The notes under the pieces were generated by a model that was not told the DNA's origin, searched no databases, and saw nothing but the letters and a program-made list of their open reading frames with translations. A stretch of DNA of 64,000 nt from Natronococcus sp. AD-5 (GTDB lineage Archaea > Halobacteriota > Halobacteria > Halobacteriales > Natrialbaceae). This document shows, one piece after another, positions 26,959 through 34,882 of this stretch. The number at the start of each line of letters is the position of its first letter. Within the stretch, counting starts at the first letter, position 1. The DNA is taken from the NCBI RefSeq assembly GCF_030734285.1, contig NZ_CP132295.1:434001-498000 (forward strand), in the 5' to 3' direction. A program made the translations under genes and the position numbers.

Positions 26959-28745
26959 CCTGGAAAATCGATATCGAGAACATCGCCGGTATCTACGAGG
27001 GTAGTGCACAGCTCGAGCCGGGACTGAACGCGGTCAAAGGATCGAACTGGCAGGGGAAATCGAGTTTCATCGAAGCGATCAAAACCGGCCTCGGAACAGC
27101 AGCGACGCTCACCGAAGGGAAAGACCAGGGACGCGTCCACCTTCAGACTCCCGAGAAGAGTATTTCCGTCGAACTCAGCCGATCTAACGGTGTCGTCAGT
27201 GTCGAGGGAACCCCCTATCTCGAGAACGACTACGATGTCGCTCGCACCTCGTTATTTGCGTGCCTCGGCGAGAGAAACGAGATCCGTCAGGCCGTTCGAG
27301 AGGGGCGGAATCTGGAAGACGTTCTACTGCGCCCGCTCGATTTCCAGAACATCGATGCGCAGATCGCGGACCTCAAGAAAGAGCGCGAACAGATCGACTC
27401 AGAGCTCGCACAGGCGAAAGAAGCGCGCAAACGCCTTCCCGCGCTCCAAGAGCGAGTTACACAACTCGAACGTGAAGCCGAAGAACTCCGCAACCAACGG
27501 GAGGAACTGTCGGCACCTTCCGGTGCCAACGATGAGTCCGACTCCGTTCAAGGTGAGTTGAGCCAGGCGCAGGCGGATCGCAGTCAGGCGGAAAACCAGC
27601 TCGAGCGCTTGACCCAGACGATCGAGCGCATCGAAACCCGACTCGAGGAACGCCGCTCGGAACTCGAAGACATCGAAATCGACGAAGATGCGTCCGTCGA
27701 GTCCGAACTGAAAGACGCGCGCAAGCACCGTCAAGAGGTGAACCGGGCCCTCGAGGTGTTGCAAAACGTCTATTCGGCCAACGAGCTGGTCCTCGAGGAG
27801 AACCAGCTCGATCTCCTCACCGCCGTGAACCGTGAACTTACCGGCGATTCGGTCGTCTGCTGGACATGCGGTTCGGAGGTTTCCAGGTCGGCGCTCGAGG
27901 ATCGACTCGACGCGCTCGGGGAGAAGATCACCGAGAAGCGATCCCAACTCGAGACCCATCGTGATCGGGTCGAGGAACTCGAGGCGCGGCGCGAAGAACG
28001 GGCACAGATACGGCGACGGAAGCGAAATGTCGAGATGGAGATAGAGGATCTCGAAGAGAAACTCGCCGATCGAAAACAAAGTCTCGAGGAGACCCGCGAA
28101 CGCTTCGAACGCGCAGGTGAACGCGTCGAAACACTCAGCGAAACGGTCGATGAAACGGTCACCGAAATCACGGACATCGAGAGCGAAGTCAAGTATCGGG
28201 AAGCGGAGTTGAAAGACGCACGTAACGAACTCGAGGAACTCGAATCCCGCGCTGACCGGATCGATCTTCTGGAAGACGAGCGCGAAGAGATCCAGCACGA
28301 AATCGAGGATCTCAGGGATCGAAAACAGCAGATCAAGCGGCGAGCGCGCGACGAGTTCACCGAATCGATCCAGGAGATCAGCAAGCGATTCGAAACCGGA
28401 TTCGAATCGGCTCACCTAACCGGAGACTTCGATCTCGTTGTGGCACGAGAAGGACGCGAAGCCGACCTCGAGGCGCTCAGCGAAGGCGAACTCGAACTGA
28501 TCGGGTTCATCGCCGCACTTGCAGGGTACGAGTCGTTCGACGTCGAGGAGGCCGTGCCAATCATGCTCGTCGACGGTGTTGGGAGTCTTGCGGACGAAAA
28601 CCTGCAAACGCTCGTCGAGTATCTGGACGAACGAACGGAGTACCTCGTTTTTACAACGTATCCGGAACACACGACCAGTGACGGACAGACGATCGATCCA
28701 ACGACGTGGTCGGTTGCGAGCCAAGAAGCGATCGACGCTAACTGA
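26955..28745 (+). CDS. Archaea-specific SMC/Rad50-related ATPase
   Basis: A 596-residue SMC-like protein. Walker A is GSNWQGKSS near residues 28-36. A long charged coiled coil (about 130-290) is followed by a CWTCGSEV zinc-hook-like CxxC at about 302-305, a returning coiled coil to about 470, the signature LSEGELELIGFIAAL, and Walker B VPIMLVDGVGSLAD. The start at 26955 is preferred over 26853, which lies inside the upstream gene. It has the architecture of the archaea-specific SMC-related family that travels with RdfA. A role in chromosome or replicon organisation coupled to shape is inferred. Confidence 0.88.
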   Translation: MTWKIDIENIAGIYEGSAQLEPGLNAVKGSNWQGKSSFIEAIKTGLGTAATLTEGKDQGRVHLQTPEKSISVELSRSNGVVSVEGTPYLENDYDVARTSLFACLGERNEIRQAVREGRNLEDVLLRPLDFQNIDAQIADLKKEREQIDSELAQAKEARKRLPALQERVTQLEREAEELRNQREELSAPSGANDESDSVQGELSQAQADRSQAENQLERLTQTIERIETRLEERRSELEDIEIDEDASVESELKDARKHRQEVNRALEVLQNVYSANELVLEENQLDLLTAVNRELTGDSVVCWTCGSEVSRSALEDRLDALGEKITEKRSQLETHRDRVEELEARREERAQIRRRKRNVEMEIEDLEEKLADRKQSLEETRERFERAGERVETLSETVDETVTEITDIESEVKYREAELKDARNELEELESRADRIDLLEDEREEIQHEIEDLRDRKQQIKRRARDEFTESIQEISKRFETGFESAHLTGDFDLVVAREGREADLEALSEGELELIGFIAALAGYESFDVEEAVPIMLVDGVGSLADENLQTLVEYLDERTEYLVFTTYPEHTTSDGQTIDPTTWSVASQEAIDAN

Positions 28746-29278
28746 CGTTCACTCAGCCTACGCGGTTTCTCACGACGGCGTTGAAACGACAGATGCACAA
28801 CTGGGCGTTTCTCCTGTCGTTCCGTCACAGACGTGCACGAATTGCGACCGCCAGTCCAGTACCGTACGGAGACGGGCTGGTCCGCACGCGGCAGCTGTGG
28901 CCAAGAGCTGGATGAGTGACTACTCGGACCGAAGACTGGCAATCTCAAACTTTTGGCTTTGCTATCGGGTAATCAGTTCGACGGGTTGGACGCCCGTCAG
29001 CGTATCCTGAAGTCGGGAACGTCGACCACGATCGACGTATCCAACGCCCGTTCTGGATTGGAGTTTGAACGGGATGTCGGCGACAAGCCCGCCCCTTCGG
29101 CGTAGGCGGTTGACGCGTTCTCGCTCCCGAAGCGAGCCGTTTCCACTGGGAGGAAATACGACAGAGAGCCCGAGAGATTGGAGCGACGGACGCCGGTTAT
29201 TAACTGTACTGTCGACACCCTCCGGATGACACCGCAAACAAAGACTTTAACCTCATCTCGGCAGTATTTGAACTGTAG
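28746..29278. other. Gene-free stretch, possible decayed mobile-element tail
   Basis: About 530 bases without a supportable gene. A plus-strand frame from about 29037 (SNARSGLEFERDVGDKPAPSA then TAG) and a CTNCDRQ piece near 28833 are reminiscent of a transposase tail, but I cannot establish this. The last 40 bases hold a promoter-like ACTTTAACC (about 29244-29252) for the following gene. Confidence 0.3.
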
Positions 29279-29464
29279 ATGACATCTGATCCAAACGACG
29301 TAATAGACCTCGGAAACCGGCTTCTCAAGCAGTATCCGGACGCGTTTTCGACCGAGTTCAATACGAACAAAGAGGTTGTACAAAACATGACCTACGTGAG
29401 TTCGAATCGCCTCCGGAACCGTATCGCCGGGTACATCACCCGGCAAAAGCAGTCTCATCGATGA
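29279..29464 (+). CDS. eS17-like ribosomal protein paralogue 1
   Basis: Sixty-one residues with the eS17 (S17e) pattern: LGNRLLKQYPDAFSTEFNTN, then a middle helix, ending RLRNRIAGYITRQK. The length equals archaeal eS17 (about 60-65), but several usually constant positions differ (VSSNRLRNR where eS17 has xESKxVRNR). A TATA-like ACTTTAACC about 30 bases upstream suggests a near-leaderless transcript. It stands alone, away from ribosomal gene clusters and next to the RdfA/SMC pair. It may be an alternative small-subunit protein or have been repurposed. Confidence 0.78.
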   Translation: MTSDPNDVIDLGNRLLKQYPDAFSTEFNTNKEVVQNMTYVSSNRLRNRIAGYITRQKQSHR

Positions 29465-29627
29465 CCAGCGTCTATTTTACGCCGTTCCCATGACTCTCGA
29501 GGCGGCAGTCTCGTCTCGCGTGCCGTAGACACGTCGGTAGTGCAGTGGTTCTTCACGGTGCGACAGAGAGCCGGCACATATTGCTTGTACCGCCATGTCA
29601 TTGTGTGACACCGTGTAACTAAGTGGT

Positions 29628-30611
29628 ATGGCGATTAGCGCTGCGATTGGGGAGTTCGCCGAGATTCTCGCGCAACTCGAGCAAACCGACAAAAAGGTAC
29701 GAAGTGTAGCCCTTACGGGGACGGATACGGACGCGGAAGCGGTCACTGCACGCGTTGAGGTCGGCGTACCCGTAATCGAGGGCGAAAGCGTGAACGACGA
29801 CGTGACGATCGCGGCAACCGAGATAAAACTGACCGACGGCTACGTCGACGTCACGCTCGAATTTTCGATCCCGTCTTCCACTGGAGGAGTAGCGCTCGGG
29901 GAGAACCGATCTCGGTCACTCACGGGATTGGAGGATACCAAAACGGCCGAGTCATCCAACAGCGCCCCACCGTACAAAGACCCGAACGCGCTCGAGACGG
30001 TTTACGAGCAGCACGATTCGTTCTCTGAAATGACCGCGGCCCTCGGCGTCGACGTCACGTCTGAAACCGTCCGTCGATACATGGTCAAACACGGTATACA
30101 CGATCCAGGAGAAACAGGTAACGGATCGGCCGATCAGTCGACCGACGACGGCAAGAACCCGAGGAACGACGCCGCGATGTCGAGTAACGACAATTTCCCA
30201 GAGTCGTCAGACGGTGAATACGCTGCGGCACAAAGCGATGACGAGGCGTCAGCACCGTCAGATGGGGCGGTGACCGAGTCTCTCTCCGACGAAACCGAAA
30301 ATCCGGAGTATGGCGACCGCTCCGTGGCCGAGATCCTTACACAGAAAGATTCCAAAGGGGACGAACCGCTCATCGCCGACGGGGTCGGTGTTCCGCGAGA
30401 TCTGACCGTCTCAGATCTAACGAAGATACTCAACCGGTCTAGAACGGTCTCCGAAGTGAACCGTGCACTCGATCTCGATCACGATCAGACCCGGCGAGCT
30501 TTGAACGAGCTCGGAGTTATCGAGTTCGTCACCGGCCGACTCGCCGATCCTCGCGACGATATCACAATCGCTGAAGTGGAGCGCTGCATCCGAGAGGAAA
30601 ACATTCTCTAA
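29628..30611 (+). CDS. Unrecognised acidic protein with two HTH-like segments
   Basis: A 327-residue protein of unknown family. Residues 1-90 form a beta-rich block (ALTGTDTDAEAVTARVEVGVPV). Residues about 125-165 (ALETVYEQHDSFSEMTAAL then SETVRRYMVKHGI) look like a recognition-type helix-turn-helix. A 90-residue low-complexity acidic linker follows, and residues about 265-310 (LTVSDLTKILNRSRTVSEVN, DQTRRALNELGV) form a second HTH. No membrane segments. It may be a DNA-binding adaptor linked to the locus; that is inference. Confidence 0.7.
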   Translation: MAISAAIGEFAEILAQLEQTDKKVRSVALTGTDTDAEAVTARVEVGVPVIEGESVNDDVTIAATEIKLTDGYVDVTLEFSIPSSTGGVALGENRSRSLTGLEDTKTAESSNSAPPYKDPNALETVYEQHDSFSEMTAALGVDVTSETVRRYMVKHGIHDPGETGNGSADQSTDDGKNPRNDAAMSSNDNFPESSDGEYAAAQSDDEASAPSDGAVTESLSDETENPEYGDRSVAEILTQKDSKGDEPLIADGVGVPRDLTVSDLTKILNRSRTVSEVNRALDLDHDQTRRALNELGVIEFVTGRLADPRDDITIAEVERCIREENIL

Positions 30612-30696
30612 CTCTGGTCTTGCTCCCTTTCCCGTCGACGGACCGGAGTGGTTTCAGATCTAACGTGACGTTCGGATCGCGAGTCAGGAAGTACTC

Positions 30697-30939
30697 TTAT
30701 GCAGTAACGTGACCGCTTGTATGCGGATTGAGCAGCGAGATCCGATAGTACTCGGTAAATTTGATCACGTCGTATCGAGCGAGTTCCGCTTCGATATCCG
30801 GCTCAACGGCTCCCTGCCCGCTTTCACGCACAACCCGGTAGAAGCATTCTTTGGCTCTATCCGAGAGTTCGTCGATGTGTCGAACATCGTGTGACGGAGG
30901 GATCGACTCAAGCCGCGTTACTATGACTCGCGGTTTCAT
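30697..30939 (-). CDS. Small haloarchaeal protein of unknown function
   Basis: Eighty residues from ATG 30939 (MKPRVIVTRLESIPPS), charged, with HIDELSDRAKECFYRV and VIKFTEYYRIS. The pattern resembles short DUF-type haloarchaeal proteins, but I cannot name the family. A TTG 15 bases upstream is a less likely start. A TATA-like GTATATTAATT about 45 bases upstream of the ATG (minus strand) supports transcription. Confidence 0.55.
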   Translation of the reverse strand: MKPRVIVTRLESIPPSHDVRHIDELSDRAKECFYRVVRESGQGAVEPDIEAELARYDVIKFTEYYRISLLNPHTSGHVTA

Positions 30940-30954
30940 GATAGGTGTTTCCAA

Positions 30955-31314
30955 TTAGCCAGTATCTCTCACCGGTAATTAATATACCGACATCGGTAAC
31001 GATCAGCGGAAGTCACGAATTATTGACTGTACCGGTAGCCGCCAATAGGAAGAAATAGTTCGTCTCTCGTGTACTCTACGTATAGTTCACGTATACAACG
31101 CTCTTCACCTTGGCGTTCAATTTGCAAACTTCCCGTAGTTGAACTACCCGTTCGTAAAGCGGTATCTCCGATTACGACGATGAGATGGACGTCCAATACT
31201 CGCTTCTCGAACTGTCCTAAATAGCTGGCGTCTTGGCAGAAAATCAATCGAATTCTGTGGCAATATATTAGCTATTTGGCAAACGTTATTGCGTTTGGCA
31301 GATATAGACACACA
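30955..31314. other. AT-rich intergenic segment
   Basis: About 360 bases with lower GC than the rest of the window. A 75-codon minus-strand frame (31020-31247) has no recognisable family, so I do not call it. Promoter-like elements for the next gene occur at 31262-31270 and GTTATTG at 31285-31291. Confidence 0.45.
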
Positions 31315-31506
31315 ATGATGGCGGACGATTCAGAGAATATTATCAATGCCGGTGATACCCTCCTCGAGCGGTATCCCGACGGGTTTTCAGCCGATTTTGA
31401 AGAGAACAAGAATTTGGTCGAGAAATTAACCGATGTCGAATCAAAACGGGTTCGAAATCGGATTGCAGGATACGTCACTCGGAAGCGTACTGGCGACAAA
31501 AAATGA
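31315..31506 (+). CDS. eS17-like ribosomal protein paralogue 2
   Basis: Sixty-three residues from ATG 31315 (or 62 from the adjacent ATG 31318) with near-canonical eS17 sequence: [40 protein letters not shown]. It is closer to standard archaeal eS17 than the copy at 29279. The upstream in-frame ATG at 31276 adds an unrelated AT-rich stretch and is rejected. GTTATTG about 25 bases upstream suggests a leaderless mRNA. It is not in a ribosomal operon. Whether it is the only eS17 of the genome or an extra paralogue cannot be judged here. Confidence 0.82.
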   Translation: MMADDSENIINAGDTLLERYPDGFSADFEENKNLVEKLTDVESKRVRNRIAGYVTRKRTGDKK

Positions 31507-31611
31507 TTCGGTAGATATTTTCATCGTGGACGATCCGTTCCCGGCATCGCGGTCGGACCGAGCCCGACGAACGGGAGAAACAATTATTTGTTTATACGAA
31601 GCGTATATGCT

Positions 31612-32424
31612 ATGGCTACAATCAGAATACGCGACTGGACAAAGGAGCAATTGGAGGAGATACGAGACCAGGAATCGCACTCGTCTCACGACTCCATCAT
31701 CAAGTCGCTGTTGAAAGACCACGAGTTAGCTCAGTTCGCACACGCCGCTCCGAGTGAAGAACCAGTAGAGCCCGATCCGGAACCCGATGAAAAGGCCTTC
31801 GACGATCTGACCGTGCTCGACGAACTGATAACCGTCGATAACGGAGTCTTATTCCTCTGGTGTCCGAACTGCGGCAAGGAGATGGCTCATCTCTCCATCG
31901 AAAATCCGATCAGTATCCCCGTCTACGAGATGGAATGTCAGCGCTGCCTCACTCATCTGGACCAGCATGCTATCGTCGGGATCGAAATAGGCTATCCGAT
32001 CGAAGAACGGTTGGTCGACGACACGTTACAGGACGACCTCAAAACCTGTGTGATCGATTACTGGGATCGAAAACTCGAGCAACTGGCCAGAGAAGTAGCC
32101 GACGATACCGATCTCGATCATCAGGTCTGGCAGTTCGGTCAGTACGCCCGCGACTTCAACTGGGACTGGCCGACCGACGTACCAGTCATCGGTATCGCGA
32201 TCGGCGAAACCTATCGTGACGACATGACTGGTGACGTCCTCGAGGTGCTCGAATGCGTAACAGAAAACCGAAACGAACTCAACTCGTACCGGATTCGGCG
32301 TTACGATAGCGACACGGACGTCACGGAAACGGAGATCATGGGGAAAGAGTCACTTACGCCCCTCTTCCTCCGTCGAAGCCTGTACCTCGTAGAGGAAGAA
32401 GAGACGAAGGATACTGAACCGTAG
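31612..32424 (+). CDS. Haloarchaeal zinc-ribbon protein with RHH-like N-terminus
   Basis: A 270-residue protein of unknown function. The first 45 residues (MATIRIRDWTKEQLEEIRDQ, DSIIKSLLKDHE) have the strand-helix-helix look of a ribbon-helix-helix DNA-binding domain. A zinc ribbon follows with LWCPNCGKEM and MECQRCLTHL (about residues 83-118). The C-terminal half (DYWDRKLEQLAREVADD, FNWDWPTDVPVIGIAIG) is unrecognised. CAATTATTTG at 31581-31590 sets the start of transcription near 31612, so ATG 31612 is chosen over 31588. Confidence 0.7.
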   Translation: MATIRIRDWTKEQLEEIRDQESHSSHDSIIKSLLKDHELAQFAHAAPSEEPVEPDPEPDEKAFDDLTVLDELITVDNGVLFLWCPNCGKEMAHLSIENPISIPVYEMECQRCLTHLDQHAIVGIEIGYPIEERLVDDTLQDDLKTCVIDYWDRKLEQLAREVADDTDLDHQVWQFGQYARDFNWDWPTDVPVIGIAIGETYRDDMTGDVLEVLECVTENRNELNSYRIRRYDSDTDVTETEIMGKESLTPLFLRRSLYLVEEEETKDTEP

Positions 32425-32445
32425 CGTTCTGTCCGGCGGAAGCAC

Positions 32446-33108
32446 TTACGACGACGTTTCAGAGTTATGTCCCATCCGCTCTCGATCGGTCGGGCGGTCG
32501 ATATCGCGAAGAACACCCGGATCTCCCGTCTCGATGATTGCCCCGTCAGTCGCGTTCTGAAGGACGTTCCGGCCGCCGACGTCACCCGATACGGAACCGA
32601 GCGCTTCGAAGTGCCGGGAATTAAATAGCACTGGATTCCCCCGTTTTCCATCGCAACCGGCCGTAAGCGCAGAACCGTTCCCGCTCTGATAGGCTTCAAT
32701 GAGCGTATTAACCGTAGAAGGAGAAACCGCCGGCATATCACCGAGTGCAAAAAGGATAGCCTCGGCGCCTCGATCACGAGCCGCTGCTACTCCCTCCCGT
32801 ACAGATGCGCTCTGGCCGGTTTCGTAGGCGTTGTTATACCGATATTCGACGTCGTACTCTTGAAGCGCCGCTCGAACCCGTTCGAAATCGTGTCCCAGTA
32901 CGATGGTGACGTCTGTGAGACGGGAGTCGACGAGCGATGAAACTGCGTGACAGACCAGTGGTTTGTCATTGAGGGGCTCGAGTAACTTGTTCTTCGTCCC
33001 GTATCGACTGCTGGTCCCCGCCGCCAAGACGACCCCGTGAACAACGGCGTCCCATTCGGTATCTTCAGTCGGCGAGGGGTCGATAACCGGAAGTGATTCC
33101 CGCGTCAT
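32446..33108 (-). CDS. Molybdenum cofactor nucleotidyltransferase (MocA/MobA-like)
   Basis: A 220-residue NTP transferase that would add CMP or GMP to molybdopterin. It shows GVVLAAGTSSRYGTKNKLLEPL (nucleotide-binding LAAGxSxRxGxxK), VLGHDFERV, LFALGDMPAVSP and GNPVLF, closest to MocA/YagQ-type cytidylyltransferases that serve xanthine dehydrogenase family enzymes. It starts inside the end of moeA (ATGA overlap), forming a two-gene operon. The cofactor product fits the two molybdenum hydroxylases at 5-11 kb. CTP versus GTP specificity cannot be decided. Confidence 0.85.
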   Translation of the reverse strand: MTRESLPVIDPSPTEDTEWDAVVHGVVLAAGTSSRYGTKNKLLEPLNDKPLVCHAVSSLVDSRLTDVTIVLGHDFERVRAALQEYDVEYRYNNAYETGQSASVREGVAAARDRGAEAILFALGDMPAVSPSTVNTLIEAYQSGNGSALTAGCDGKRGNPVLFNSRHFEALGSVSGDVGGRNVLQNATDGAIIETGDPGVLRDIDRPTDRERMGHNSETSS

Positions 33109-34331
33109 TCGATCACCGGATACGGAACGATCTCGACATCCGCTCCCTTTTCGAGCGTCGCCTGCGTTATAACGAGTCCATCCGCTCGACTAGCACGAGT
33201 ACTCGAGGACAGAACGCTTGGATCAAACCGTTCGTCGTAGATTCGGAGCGGCGAATCGCGATGGCCGAGTGGCATGGCCGTGGTCTGTCCGTCCTCTTTC
33301 GACAGAATTACGGGAATCGCATATTCAAAGCCGTCGGGACCGAGGGAGACCTTCCGTTGCATGAATCCACTCACCGTCGGTATCGCTGTTCTGCCGGTAA
33401 AGAACGGACGCATCACGAGTGTAGCGACCGTGTGAGCACCGATCGGTTTCCCCGGAATCGCGAAGACGACCGCTTCGTGGTCGGGTAATCGAGCGAATGC
33501 GATGGGCTTCCCGGGACGGATTCGAACCCGGTGAAAGAGAACGGTCCCGAGCTCGTTCAACGCCCTAACGACGTGGTCTTTGTGTCCGACGCTCGTCCCT
33601 CCCGTCGTGACGACGACGTCGTACTCGCCCGCGAGTCGATCGATCGCCGACTCAACCTGATCGTACTCGTCCGGGACGGTCCCCTCGGAGGTCGCTTTGT
33701 GACCCCACGAACGAACGAGACTTGCAAGCATGGGTGAATCGAGATCACGCGATCGTCCTTCGTGAATCTCCGTCCCGGTCGCGAGGATACCCGTCGACAA
33801 TTGCTCGGCGACTTCGATCTCCGTCCTGCCGAGATCACCGAGGAGAATCGCATCTTTTGCCGAAAGGTGCTCACCAGTATCAAAAAGCACATCCCCTTCG
33901 CTGATGTTGCTACCGCGCTCGTACGTGTACGTTCCCGGGGAGATGTCCATTCCGCGCAATAACTCGCCATCGACGATCGCATCCTCTCGTTTCAACACCG
34001 CGTTCGCCGTTTCCGGGATCGGTGCTCCGGTCGCGACGCGGACTGCTTCGCCAGAATCGATGGATACTGGTTCGTCTTCCGGATAGATCTCTCCGTCGAT
34101 GACGGTCACCGGATACGAGTCAGTTGCATCGAATGCGAACCCGTCCATGGTCGCAAAATCGCGTTCGGGGACGTCTCGAGCGGCGACGATCGACTCGGCT
34201 GTGACTCGGCCCGAGATCGAATCGATGGAGACTGTTTCAGTTCCGACTACCGTATCGAACCCGCGTCGAACGGTCATAACCCGCTCCACCGCATCTCCCC
34301 GCCAGATGAGGTCCTCGTGAACGCTTCCCAT
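33105..34331 (-). CDS. moeA: Molybdopterin molybdenumtransferase MoeA
   Basis: A 408-residue MoeA, which inserts molybdate into adenylated molybdopterin. Motifs: ERDFATMDGFAFDA, VRVATGAPIPETANAVL, ILATGTEIHEG, VVTTGGTSVGHKDHV and FAIPGKPIGA. A TATA-like TAATGTTTTAG (minus strand, about 34358-34368) supports ATG 34331 rather than the upstream in-frame ATG 34355. It is the first gene of the moeA-mocA operon. Confidence 0.93.
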   Translation of the reverse strand: MGSVHEDLIWRGDAVERVMTVRRGFDTVVGTETVSIDSISGRVTAESIVAARDVPERDFATMDGFAFDATDSYPVTVIDGEIYPEDEPVSIDSGEAVRVATGAPIPETANAVLKREDAIVDGELLRGMDISPGTYTYERGSNISEGDVLFDTGEHLSAKDAILLGDLGRTEIEVAEQLSTGILATGTEIHEGRSRDLDSPMLASLVRSWGHKATSEGTVPDEYDQVESAIDRLAGEYDVVVTTGGTSVGHKDHVVRALNELGTVLFHRVRIRPGKPIAFARLPDHEAVVFAIPGKPIGAHTVATLVMRPFFTGRTAIPTVSGFMQRKVSLGPDGFEYAIPVILSKEDGQTTAMPLGHRDSPLRIYDERFDPSVLSSSTRASRADGLVITQATLEKGADVEIVPYPVIE

Positions 34332-34355
34332 GTCCTTCTCTTTTCTGATGGTCAC

Positions 34356-34882
34356 TAAAACATTATCCGTGGGGGACGAGACGATCCGCTAAGTCGTCGC
34401 TTTCACGCGTCTAAACCGCCTCGAAGCTTCGTGGAGTGGACGCGGGCGGGTTATTTTGCGTCGTAGGATTCACTTAGCAAGACTCCGGAGTAGTCCGCAA
34501 GTACGGCTTCTATCCCGGTTGACGAGTCCGCGACCTACTCGTGGTAAATACGCACAACGCAATTCGCTGCGTAGCACTCCTTGAGTAGGGCTACGGGCGT
34601 CATAGCCACGCTCCTCCTCGATTTGCTTGTTTCTCAAACTGCTACACCCCGTGTGAATTTCGTGACATCGCCATAGTCAGCACTAGGATTTCATATAGCG
34701 ATACTTAGTTTACCCAATGCTATCGAATCGTTGGCGTCTTACTACTTATCTCGGTTGTCCAGTGGAGACAAATCAATTAGCAGTAGTTTTATTAGACTGT
34801 CACGAGTGGCAGAAGACGAGAAAATGACGGTTTTAGAACGCACTCTCCCCGAAGGAGTCGGCCCTTTCGAGCGGGGAAGACC
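34356..34882. other. Intergenic stretch upstream of integrase
   Basis: About 530 bases with no supportable gene. A minus-strand frame around 34440-34620 (MTPVALLKECYAANC, stop, DSSTGIEAVLADYSGVLLSE) looks faintly coding and may be a relic. TACACCCCGTGTGAA near 34642 resembles the 26-kb dyads but with different spacing. CCCCG (34847-34851) can pair with CGGGG (34872-34876) just before the integrase start. Confidence 0.35.

Noticed and set aside
28746-29278. TnpB/IS200-type transposase remnant
   Set aside because: Only vague resemblance in a short tail; no catalytic residues, zinc ribbon or terminal hairpin could be shown.
31020-31247. 75-codon minus-strand frame in the AT-rich segment
   Set aside because: No recognisable family, no clear promoter and composition no better than the other frames.
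34642-34656. TACACCCCGTGTGAA as a fourth copy of the 26-kb dyad
   Set aside because: Arms match but the spacing is shorter by several bases and no gene start fits; likely chance.
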